Of a DNA stretch of 64,000 nucleotides, positions 10,947 through 20,117 are shown piece by piece. This DNA is from Argyresthia goedartella. Lineage: Eukaryota > Arthropoda > Insecta > Lepidoptera > Argyresthiidae. The stretch spans positions 27,430,715 through 27,494,714 of the forward strand of contig OX463829.1 in assembly GCA_949825045.1 (NCBI GenBank), written 5' to 3'. The notes below the pieces were generated by a model. The model had not been told where the DNA came from and ran no database searches. It worked only from the letters and a program-made list of their open reading frames with translations. Made by a program: the position numbers and the translations under genes. Each line of letters opens with the position of its first letter. The stretch's first letter is position 1.

Positions 10947-11358
10947 AATATCTTTCATATAATTTTTAATATAGTTAAGCACAACCTATTTTTAAAAGAG
11001 ATCTAAAAATCAAACTGTAGGAGTTTCTACGCCCTTCTTCTCCCACAGTGGTCCAATGTAGAGAAGTGGCAAAATTAACGTTTAAGATAAGATAGATAAG
11101 ATAAGCGTTAATTCACACGTCATGATATACAAAACAGAACACAGATAAAGCCGGAGTAAACATTTCACAAAAATGATCATTATAGGTAATGGTAGTGTAT
11201 TATGTACGACGACGGTGAAACGGTTCCGGCTTTCGGTGAAGCGGTTCCGACGTTTGCTAAGTATATGTATTTACATATACTTAGCAAACGTCGCAAGGTA
11301 TTATTAGATATTTATCTACAGTAATAAAGTACTTTGACTTTGACTTTGACTTTTGACT
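10947..11358 (+). mobile_element. LINE 3' end, (TTTGAC)n tail
   Basis: 3'-terminal fragment of the TTTGAC-tail LINE. It runs from AGTTAAGCACAACC through GGAGTTTCTACGCCC and GTGGTCCAATGTAGAG to AATAAAGTACTTTGAC repeats at 11329-11358. It carries a foreign-looking insertion and a perfect palindrome near the end (11248-11293). Confidence 0.85.
11248..11293. repeat. Perfect palindrome in LINE tail
   Basis: 22-bp exact inverted arms (11248-11269, 11272-11293) with a 2-base loop, built from the LINE motif GTTTGCTAAGTATATGTA. Other copies of this tail have only one arm, so this is a local inverted duplication. Confidence 0.95.
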
Positions 11359-11735
11359 TTATCACTCGAGAGTTATAATGCCTAATTATTTACAGTTACA
11401 TTCACTAGTTTATGTACATACATAACATAAGCTCTCTTTGATGTGTTCAGGAACCGCATGTTTGACCGGCATTGTGACATTGATCATTGCTTTTCAGTTG
11501 TTTAGCTTGTTCGGTAGTACCAACTTCACAGACAAACTAGGGGCGGCACGCAGGTGGGCGACGGCGTTCGAAATTTGAATGTCATAATTTGACAAATTTT
11601 TGTACATTATAGACATAATGTATCAATATTCAGCTAAGAAATGAGTTTTTACCAAGAAGTTTATCATTATGCTGGTCTTAACGCGCGGCTTTAAGACGCA
11701 GTAATGAGGGTTTATGATACGTGTGTAGGTAAAAT

Positions 11736-12565
11736 ATATTAGTTTGATACCGGGCGCCAAAGAAGTCACACATACATCATGAAAATCTTATACTCGCTAA
11801 ACGTTTAGTTACATAAATGCCAGACCTGTAATTTTAATGAAATGTGTCAAGTAAACGCTTTCAACCTTTGCAGAATATTCCAGCCTAACTTGACTTTATT
11901 CACGTATATCTGCTGATGAGAGGTTAAAATGAAAACACTCAATGCCACCACGTCTCAAAATATCTTCAACCTATTTAATTAAGTCTCAAATTAAGGGGCT
12001 CTTTAATCAAATACCAAGACAAGTAGACGTTAACCAAAGGTGGTTTAGTGGACTGAATGCCTTTGGTGTCCAAACCAAAATATTAGTCCGAATCGAGGGA
12101 TTCGGTCCCCTAAAGCATCAAAACCAAAAACCCGGGATGGCTTTCCAACAAAGTCCTCGACGGGTCCTTAAATCCTAATTGAAAATCAATAAACATGGAC
12201 TTTCTTCGCCATCACAAACAATGTTTTAGCTCCTTGATTTCAAAGGCAAATTCTTAATCCTTGGAATATTCGGCGCACGCCCGGTTGGTCCTGCTTTGCT
12301 TTGCAAATTCTACGTCGGGTCGGCGGGACCCGACCGTTTACTGCCACGGTTAAGTTGATAAGCTCTTTGTTTTTTCTTCTTAACTCACCCAGGCCATATA
12401 CGTCCATGATCCAGGCCGGATTTGGAACGAGACTTACAACATTTTGGAGGTATTTTTTTACTATAAAACTAAAACTTTTGACATGACATTTATATCTAGA
12501 GTCAAAGAGGTACCTAGATAAATAAATCTGGAGAAATTATCGAAATTTTCAGCTCGCCTTTGCAT
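11736..12565. other. No recognised feature
   Basis: Two weak forward frames (11942-12178, 12301-12486) lack motifs or splice context and I do not call them genes. Confidence 0.5.
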
Positions 12566-12568
12566 GTT

Positions 12569-12770
12569 TTTAGGGTTCCGTACCCGAAGGGTGCCAAACG
12601 GGACCCTATTACTACGCATCCGCTGTCCGTCTGTCTGTCCGTCCGTCTGGTACCGGGCTCTATCGGATCAACCGAAATAGGCAGCGAGCTGAAATTTTTA
12701 CAGAATGTGCATTTATGTTGCCGCAGCAGCAACAAATAATGAAACATACCGATTTTCAAGAATGAAAAGA
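12569..12770 (+). mobile_element. Repeat R, 5' part
   Basis: Begins AGGGTTCCGTACCCGAAGG, continues with ACGGGACCCTATTACTA, the GTCCGTCTGTCTGTCC tract, and ends after GTTGCCGCAGCAGCAACAAATAATG. The GCACTTGGCC end is absent. The variant CTATCGGATCAACCGAAAT is shared with the copy at 56516. Confidence 0.8.
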
Positions 12771-13247
12771 AGTACCCGTAGAGGAAATTATTGGTATGGC
12801 CATTTTCTTAGCCATTTTGTTTTATTTGTTTATCGGTGAAAATTTGACTCTCCCGATCTTATCGGAAAAGATTTTTAATTGCAAGTATTGAGTTTTGTGC
12901 TTAGTTATTTGTCATTATATGATTAATAATTGTTCATTCGAATTATCATAAATAATATTAAGTTTTTTATCATATTTTATTTTATTTCTGTAAATTAGTA
13001 ACTCAATTTCTAATTTCACCTGAGTACATAGGTAAATACTGACATACTTCATACACAAAACAATTTTTCAATGTTTCAATGTACGTTCCTGAATGTAGTC
13101 CTACCTAGTATTTAATATTTTATTATTAAAAAATAAATAGGTTTATGTACTCGTACAAAAGACTGTCGCTCAACGTTTTTATTTGTAAAATGGTAAGGAT
13201 CCCTCATGTGCGGTTCCGATGTCCTACTAGCACTTGACCAGTTTTAT
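12771..13247. other. AT-rich, nothing recognised
   Basis: No reading frame or repeat structure stands out. Confidence 0.5.
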
Positions 13248-13450
13248 TTAGGGTTCCATACCTGAAGGCTGTCAAACGGATAACTATTACTTAGCCTCCG
13301 GTGTCCGGCTGTCCATCTGTCCGTCTATCAGTCCGTCTCGTCTGTCCGTAAGCGGGCTGTATCTCATGAACCGTAGTAGTTAGAGAGTTGAAATTTTCAC
13401 ATATATATTTCTGTTGCCGTTACAGCAACAAATAATTAACTATAAGGGAT
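13248..13450 (+). mobile_element. Repeat R, diverged 5' part
   Basis: TAGGGTTCCATACCTGAAGG start, GTCCGTC tract at 13318-13352, then TCTCATGAACCGTAGTAGTT and GTTGCCGTTACAGCAACAAATAATTA. More diverged than the copy at 12569. Confidence 0.75.
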
Positions 13451-13671
13451 TTTATAAATCAACGTGTTTTTTAAACCTTAGACCTGCATGGGCTTGCGAA
13501 ATGTTCGTTGAATTTGGACTTTAATAACAAGCCGTAAGGTTGAAAATGTGGAGTCACGTTTAAGGTCACTGTCCAAATGATCATCACTCAAGTATCATCA
13601 CAATTTTCGCGATACATAATAACGTCGTCAGTAGAGCAATTGGTTTGACAACTGATCCGCAAATCGGTGAT

Positions 13672-13980
13672 TTTTAGATACCCAAAGGGTGAAAACAGAA
13701 CCCTATTACTAAGACTCCGCTGTCCGTCTGTCTGTCTGTCTGTCCGTCTATCAGCAGGCTGGATCTCATGTTGAATTTTTCACAGAACAAATACTGAAAA
13801 AACAGAATAGTATATATATTTAAGGGGGCTCCCACACAACAATACTTACAATACCACATACAAACTTATGAACACTTTTTGCTATGTAAAATTTAAACTA
13901 TTCACTCCACACCATCCCTACCATTGTACGGTGGTACGGAACCCTTCGTGCACGAGTCCAACTCGCACTTGGCCGTTAAA
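13672..13980 (+). mobile_element. Repeat R, nearly complete
   Basis: Runs from a degenerate ATACCCAAAGGGTGAAAACA start, through the GTCTGTCTGTCTGTCC tract and TAAGGGGGCTCCCACACAAC, to GGTACGGAACCCTTCGTGC and CGCACTTGGCCGTT. This gives the complete order of blocks for the family. Confidence 0.82.
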
Positions 13981-13991
13981 AAAAATATAAC

Positions 13992-14270
13992 CTAAGTTTT
14001 CTCGTGACGCTTGCTTCTCACACTGGAGATGCAGGTTCGTATCCTGACCAGGTACCAATGAGATTATTAATTAATCTTAAGTACAGTATCGGACGTTCAG
14101 TGTTTCGGAGTAGGTCCCGGCTACTATCGCTACGTGGTAGTGGTCGTAAAACCCCTCCATCAACCCGCACTGAGCCAGCGTGGTGGAGTATGGCTTAATC
14201 TTACTCGTATCCGGGTAAAGGCCTGTGCCCCTCGGTGGGGACATTAATGGGCTACATTAATTATTTTTAT
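13992..14270 (+). mobile_element. SINE-B
   Basis: tRNA-like head (CGCTTGCTTCTCACAC, B box GGTTCGTATCC near 14033). The body contains GTTTCGGAGTAGGTCCC and CACTGAGCCAGCGTGGTGGA, and the end GGGGACATTAATGGGCTACA precedes an A/T tail. The 3' half recurs inside the duplicated block at 14458-14560 and 28865-28968. Confidence 0.7.
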
Positions 14271-14282
14271 AAGTTTTCACGT

Positions 14283-14728
14283 ACGATGGTACGGAACCAC
14301 GCACTTGATCGATTTGTCTATCATTATAATTTATCTGTATGTCCGTTTTGTGTAGTACAATAAAGACATTACGTAATTACGAAATCAAATATCAAAAAAT
14401 ATGTGCCAGTCAGAGGCCCTAATACGGCAAACTGACACTCGGATTAGCTACTAGCCCGACACCCTTCCAACTGAGCCAGCTTGGTGGATTATGGCTCAAC
14501 CTTACTGGTATCGGGGCAAAGGCAGTGCTCCAAGTGGGGACATAAAAGGGCTACATATTTTATTACATAACAAATCGATCCGAAATACTGACCGAGCGAC
14601 AGTTTTACTAACTGAGCATCGGGCTTAATAGATTGGAATCGAACAAGATGTTCTGGTTCAGTCAGTATTACAGTCGCCCGATAAGTGTCATAATTAATTA
14701 CTCATTACCATTACATCACTGACGACAC
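14283..14728 (+). repeat. Duplicated block, copy 1
   Basis: About 440 bp that reappears at 28436-28478 plus 28736-29129 with few differences, including GATCGATTTGT, ATGTCCGTTTTGTGTAGTAC, the SINE-B-like ACTGAGCCAGCTTGGTGGA segment and GGTTCAGTCAGTATTACAGT. In both places a SINE-A follows at the same position. It contains no gene. Confidence 0.88.
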
Positions 14729-14980
14729 GAATGGCCTAGTCGGCAGTGACCCTGTCTACGAAGACAAGGGTCCCGGGTTCGAGTCCCGGTTTGGGCAAAT
14801 ATTTGTCTGATGAGAACGGATGTTTGTACCCTAGTCATGGTTGTTTATCTATCTAAGTATAATATTTATCTATATAAGTAGGTGTATTGATGTAGGATAC
14901 CCAAGATACAGGGAATCCTAGTTTGGGGCTAGATCAATGCATGTAAATAGTGTCCAAGGTATTATTAGTATTATTATTTC
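14721..14980 (+). mobile_element. SINE-A copy 4
   Basis: Plus-strand copy ending the duplicated block. A box TGGCCTAGTCGG, B box GGTTCGAGTCCCGG, tail of ATT/AGT triplets at 14960-14979. Confidence 0.9.
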
Positions 14981-15438
14981 TCGTCTTGTTGGTACATAGT
15001 AATTTCTCCCGGGATATTTTGTTACACATTTGCAAATTAGAATTTCAGTTCCAACAGGAACGTAAAGATAGAATCAGTCTCTGTAAATCGATTTTGCCTT
15101 TCAATTTAATTTCCTTTGAAACCTCTTTGTATTCGGGAAAAGGTAGAAATTACTTTCCTGAGTATTATGCTCTAAATCGAATTAGACAGAAGTGCAAACC
15201 TAATTTGCAGTCGATTTTCTGTCTAAGACAGAATAAACATAGGTAATTGAATAATTACAAACTCATTTAAGGACTCGAAATAAACAAAGTGGTAAAGTGA
15301 CTAATGTAAAAGTTTACGTGTGTTAAGGATCTTTTCTAAAAATGGCCATCGATATCAGGTAAATATTAAAACTGGTAAAAGCTTATTTTTTTATTTACTT
15401 TTCTTTGCCTAAATTAAACTTTTTAATATCGAACCAAC
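14981..15438. other. No recognised feature
   Basis: A 98-codon forward frame starts inside the SINE tail and has no recognisable motif. It is probably chance. Confidence 0.45.
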
Positions 15439-15439
15439 C

Positions 15440-15960
15440 ATATTAGGTTTAGGTTTTAGAATTTATTTCCCAAAAGAACAACAATTAGTCCACCTACAGA
15501 GAAATATTAAACTTAACAATAAATAAATATTAGTAACATATTTGTTAGCACACTAAACTTATGCGAGAAATTAAATATTTTAGTTGTGATACTGCGACTT
15601 AAATAAATTCGACTATACTAGACAAAATATGCCTTTTTAATTGTGACGTAAAACTAAGAAGTGTTTGTGCTTCGGTAATATTTTGCGCCAGTTTGTTAAA
15701 CATTTGTGCACCCTTAAACAAGATACTAGATTTTCCGTAGTTCTTCCATGGCGTTATTAATTGTAACTTATTGCTACTTCTTAGGTTATGCTTGATTTTT
15801 TTCTTAGTTACTTCGGAGTCAGCCAAGTTGTTTAAAATTTTGTAAAATATTATCCGTGACTCCATGAACCATGAACAAGCTGATTTGCGAACTGAAATGC
15901 CCTTTGTTTTTTCGCGAATTGTGTGCGCGAATCCCAGGGTAGCCTTACTCGACAAAACCG
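15440..15960 (-). pseudogene. LINE RT C-terminal fragment
   Basis: A 118-codon minus-strand frame resembles the extreme C-terminus of LINE ORF2 proteins: RIIFYKILNNLADSEV, then KKIKHNLRSSNKLQL, a GKSSILFKGAQMFNKLAQNI block (matching the usual G-x-SL-x-Y-G-x-x-LYN-x-LP pattern) and SFTSQLKRHIL. The 3' UTR of about 150 bases ends in TTAGGTTTAGG-like repeats near 15443. No catalytic RT residues remain. The clade is unclear and it is a dead fragment. Confidence 0.6.
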
Positions 15961-16604
15961 TTTACTGCTTCACAACATCCCATGCCACTACAAAAGTAAA
16001 TGCATCATTAGAAAGTTAAAATAATGCAGAGTTTGTAATGTATTGTAAATAGTTAATTGCCTTTTTGATTAACAAAGTTCCAGGAAGAATAAAAGTTGGC
16101 GATTCCTGCATTTACCTCGATTTTTTATTGTCCATTTCTAGGAAGGATAACAGTTGGAAATTAAGAAAATTATGCTTGAATCTTGCTGAATTGATCCTAG
16201 AGTTATTATATTATTGATGCTTTGAATTTGTTTGATATATATCAGTATTTTCTAAGGTTTCATGTTATTAAAAAAGTACTAGTAATTAGGTATACGAAAA
16301 CCCATCAATCAATGCGAAGTAAAAAAATTCGTAATTCCAAGACGCTATTTTTAGATTGCTTATTTGTGATTTATTTAATAATTAAGACGAAATTACGGGC
16401 ATTAACTTTGATGTTTTCATAAGAAATCATAAATGTATATTTAAGCATTTAGCAGATAGCTATTGAAAAGTTTTAATAATTACAGATAATTCGTGCAAAT
16501 TTGTAAAGAAATTCAAGATGACGACGAAAAGCCATCATTAAATAATGAGTGCCCTACTTTGACTTGACGATTCTTTGTATAAAGTTATAATTGCAGGTAC
16601 ATTC
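15961..16604. other. AT-rich, nothing recognised
   Basis: No gene or repeat could be supported. Confidence 0.5.
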
Positions 16605-16607
16605 ACT

Positions 16608-16882
16608 AGGGTTCCGTACCCGAAGGGTGTAAAAAACAGAATAAAATAAATATTTAAGGGGGCTCCCTTACAACAAAAGTATTTTTTTCTCGCATTTGCT
16701 CGATATTGATAACTTCAACAGGAGGACGCTTGAAATATTCACAGAATATTTAGTTATATATTCAGTTTAAAAATAAATAAAAATAAAATTAATTTCCATA
16801 CAAAAAACGTGTTTCTTTGCCGTTTTAATAGATAATGGTACGGAACCCTTCGTGCGCGAGTCCGACCCGCACTTGGCCGTTT
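16608..16882 (+). mobile_element. Repeat R, internally rearranged
   Basis: Starts AGGGTTCCGTACCCGAAGG and jumps directly to AACAGAATAAAATAAATATT and GGGGGCTCCCTTACAAC, skipping the GTCCGTC tract. It ends GGTACGGAACCCTTCGTGC, then CGCACTTGGCCG and a T run. Confidence 0.82.
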
Positions 16883-17345
16883 TTTTTATTGACGAGTAAA
16901 TATGCTTAACGAGTAAAAATTAGCTTATCAATTATATATGACCATAAACCTAGATAGAAAACAATATTGAAACATTTGATTAAGAGTTGGACTGCCGAAT
17001 GCAGACACTAATTAAATGAAGTGCTACATGGCTTTTATAAATCTCAAATTACACAAAATAATGAGTATTAAAGGAAATGTTTCTTTATATGTTTCTTTTA
17101 CTTAATTTAGTTAGATCTTGTTTTGTGTGTTACCAATTTATTTATTTCTTGAAGTTTTGTTTTGTGTCTTTATTTTAATTTTTAATTTTACCGTGTATAG
17201 TTATGGATATTTATCTGAAATAAATAATAATTATTAACATACTCGCTTATTATTATTATTTTCAGCACCCATTCACTAACACAAAAACTTATTTTTTTTA
17301 TTTTTGCTTAATTCAAAAGTCTTCTACCTAAATTTGTCACGGTAC
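16883..17345. other. AT-rich, nothing recognised
   Basis: Low-complexity A/T sequence with no supportable feature. Confidence 0.5.
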
Positions 17346-17600
17346 GTTTTTAAGGGTTCCGCAGAGAAACAAGGAAACCTTGTCAAGTCAAGTCTTTCTG
17401 TCCGTCCGTCCGTATGTCACAGCAACTTTATTCCGAAACTGTTAGGGCTACACAGTTGAAACTTGGTACGTCGATGTATTCTGTGAACTGCTTTACGATT
17501 ACTTATACAAAAAAAAAAAATAAGGGGTTTCCCATTCATTTAACTGAAACCTAAAAATATTTTTTCATCAAACCTATATGTGTGGGTTTTTTTTTTGATA
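17346..17600 (+). mobile_element. Repeat R-related element
   Basis: AAGGGTTCCGCAGAGAAACA start, GTCCGTCCGTCCGTATGTCA tract, then GCTACACAGTTGAAACTTGG. The general plan resembles repeat R but the body differs, so I regard it as a separate related family. The 3' limit is uncertain. Confidence 0.55.
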
Positions 17601-17808
17601 GGTCTTATAAAATGACATTGAGTTTCCTGAAACAATTTTCCTCAAAGTAAATGGCTAAAGAGACAGACCCTTCCAAAGTGGAAAAATTTTGACCCCCCCT
17701 AACTATTAAAGTAAGAGAGTGAAAAATCAAAAAAAGTATATTTTGTGTATCTCAATAAACACTATATTAATAAAATAATCAGTTTTATGAAAACATTTAT
17801 TAAAAACC

Positions 17809-17863
17809 GCAAATATAACTTTGTCATTTACACAAACACTATGAAAAACAAAGTTATATTTGC
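17809..17863. repeat. Inverted repeat, 16-bp arms
   Basis: Exact arms 17809-17824 and 17848-17863 around a 23-base loop, just upstream of the decayed LINE that begins near 17945. Confidence 0.9.
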
Positions 17864-17944
17864 TGGTAAAGAACGTTAGTGATAGTTTGGCTAGGTGTAT
17901 CAGGTGTATGTGAAGTGACTACCTTCCTAATTTAATGATGAAAG

Positions 17945-18447
17945 ATGACCGAAAGAGACTACGTCATTCTGCTGGGAGGAACAAATGACACAAATCCATA
18001 CAGATTCCAATTTGGACTTCAATGCTGGATAAATGCGGCAAAAAAACGAACATCATCACCTGTGAAATTCCACACAATAGGTACTTGAGCACTAGGAAGT
18101 TAAATTATGAAATGAGGTTTATAAGTAGCCAACACGAAAATATGTCATTCATCTATATGAATTATCACCAATTTAGGGCAAGCCATAAAATGTTAAATTT
18201 AAAATTGTGCCGATCAATATTAAGTGAAATTCTAAGTGTAGGATCCAAAATAAAAATGACAAAATGTAATTCAAATGTAAAATGTCACACAAAGTCAGAA
18301 CAATCAACGCAAACTGATTTTACAGATGCAAACGTGAATGAGATAATAGAAAGATGTAATAATAACATAAATGATAAAACTGATAATGGAAAGGTCATAA
18401 ATGTTGACAACAATAATGTTAGTAAAAAGGATTTTTTTCGTGTATAA
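17945..18447 (+). pseudogene. Host LINE ORF1, SGNH-esterase-like, frameshifted
   Basis: From the ATG at 17945, frame 2 reads TERDYVILLGGTNDTNPY. The GGTND resembles the G-x-N-D block III of SGNH/GDSL hydrolases. A shift in the A7 run near 18040-18046 moves the reading to TNIITCEIPHNRYLSTRKL and MSFIYMNYHQFRASHKMLN, where a C-terminal His could correspond to the block V His. Esterase domains are known in ORF1 of CR1-type LINEs. The nucleophile block (GDS) would lie upstream and is not visible, so the catalytic set is incomplete. A stop lies at 18445-18447. Confidence 0.6.
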
Positions 18448-19876
18448 TAATATATATGTGATGCATCAAAATATAAATGGATTAATCACAAAATCGGATG
18501 AACTAATGGCTCATCTTGAAGAATTAAAAACTAACGGGAAGGATATTGATGTAATCTGTGCAACAGAACATAACATGTTAGAAAGCGACTGGAACCTACT
18601 AAACATCCCAAACTTCACACTAGCGTCTTGTTTTAATAGGAACAAACGTAATGGTGGAGCATGCATTTTACTGAAAAACATTCATAGTTTTAGAGAAATG
18701 ATATAAATAAAAAAGTATAACGTGCCAAATGTCTTTGAGTGCAGTGGTATCGAAATAACCGAGCATAAAATTATTGTTATATGCATCTATAGAGTCCCTT
18801 TATACGATAACAAAACTTTTGAAATATTTTTTTGTTCCCTCAATGACATGCTTCACGATTTTCTGTATGATAAGAACTTCAAACTTATACTATGCGGAGA
18901 TTTTAATAATGACCTACTTAAAAGAACAAAGAACAGTTTACGATTCGAACACTTAACAATGAGCTATAACTTAAAAATAGAAATCAAACAACCGACAAGA
19001 CCCGCGAGCGGCACTTGTCTTGACAACATAGTCCACAATATACGAGGATGCACAAGTGAGGTCATAGAATTTGCTTTATTAGACCACTCCGCGCAAATCT
19101 TACAGTGCCCAGTGAAAAAATGTTATGTCCTGAAACACTGGTACATCAAAAAACGTGACTACAGCCCAGAAAACATGGAAAAGTTTGCGGAACATCTGAA
19201 CTCTTTGTCTTTTGACGAAGTTTATAAATCGGAAGACCCAAAATATGCATTTACGAGTTTTTATGATATGTTCATTTTGCTCTATAAATTATGTTTCCCA
19301 GTAACAAAAGTAAAAATATCTTTATTACGTAAGCAAAACTGGATATCGAAGGGAATTAGACTATGCTGTAAGAAAAAACGAGAATTACTGTGGCAATATA
19401 GAAGATGTCGTAATGAAGGAAATAAACACAAATTTAAAGCTTATACAAAACGATTAAAAAATGTAATTTATCTAACACAAAGATCGCAAAATACCTATAG
19501 AATAAATATGGCAGAAAATAAATGCAAAGAAATGTGGAATATTATAAAAAAATCCCAAATAAACACACCAAAAGAATACATTGAAAAAATTGTTAAAGAT
19601 GGTATAGCGATAACGGAACCAACGGACATTGCAGAATCATTTAATAACTTTTTTATTGACCTTACAAATGACTAATCAAATAATTCTATTAATAATTCAA
19701 ATTTGACATCTAATATAAATAATAATTGTAAATCTATATTTTTGAATCCAGTGACACCTTTTGACATCTCTCAAACAATTAAATCATTAAAAAATACAAA
19801 TAGCGCAGGATACGATGAGATAAACACTAAGGTCATTAAGTATGTAGTAATGATAGTTTCTCCAATTCTATGCCAT
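18401..19876 (+). pseudogene. Host LINE ORF2: endonuclease and RT start
   Basis: An apurinic-type endonuclease is readable in one frame: MHQNINGLITKSDEL (catalytic Asn region), ICATEHNML (catalytic Glu), CGDFNNDLL (Asp-x-Asn) and LLDHSAQIL (terminal Asp-His). It is followed by the linker and the start of the RT, FDISQTIKSLKNTNSAGYD. Two in-frame TAA codons, at 18704-18706 and 19673-19675, interrupt it. The frame ends at the insertion junction around 19876 in PILCHI and continues at 24697. It would nick target DNA and prime reverse transcription in an intact copy. Confidence 0.82.
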
Positions 19877-20117
19877 ATTTATTTATTTATTTATTTATTG
19901 CATATTTATTTATTTACATAATCTATTTGTGCCATTACAGCAAAGCCAAGTCGACACAAATATACAAAATTAGAAAATACAATACAATTCAATTATTACA
20001 AATTAATTTACCATAATTATGTCAAATATAATAAGTTAAATTCAATCGTATAAATGCAGTTACCATATTATCATTATATCCATAAACATTCGAGAAAATA
20101 ATTACAAGACTACACTA

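Larger units (their letters stand above)
10855..11735 (+). mobile_element. Dispersed repeat, copy A (interrupted)
   Basis: Matches the reverse complement of 38560-39020. Shared marks are ACTCGAGAGTGGG, GAAGGCGAGT, ACTCGAGAGTTATAATGCC, AGGGGCGGCACGCAGG and GGCGTTCGAAATTTGA. A LINE tail (10947-11358) is inserted between the GAAGGCGAGT and ACTCGAGAG blocks, which are nearly adjacent in the other copy. The class of the repeat is unknown; no coding sequence. Confidence 0.75.

Noticed and set aside
11942..12178. 78-codon plus-strand ORF
   Set aside because: No motif, splice sites or repeat relation; not distinguishable from chance.
14721..14800. Genuine tRNA genes at the A/B boxes of SINE-A copies
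   Set aside because: Each is followed by the same SINE body and tail and present in several near-identical copies; the cloverleaf is not well kept. They are SINE heads.
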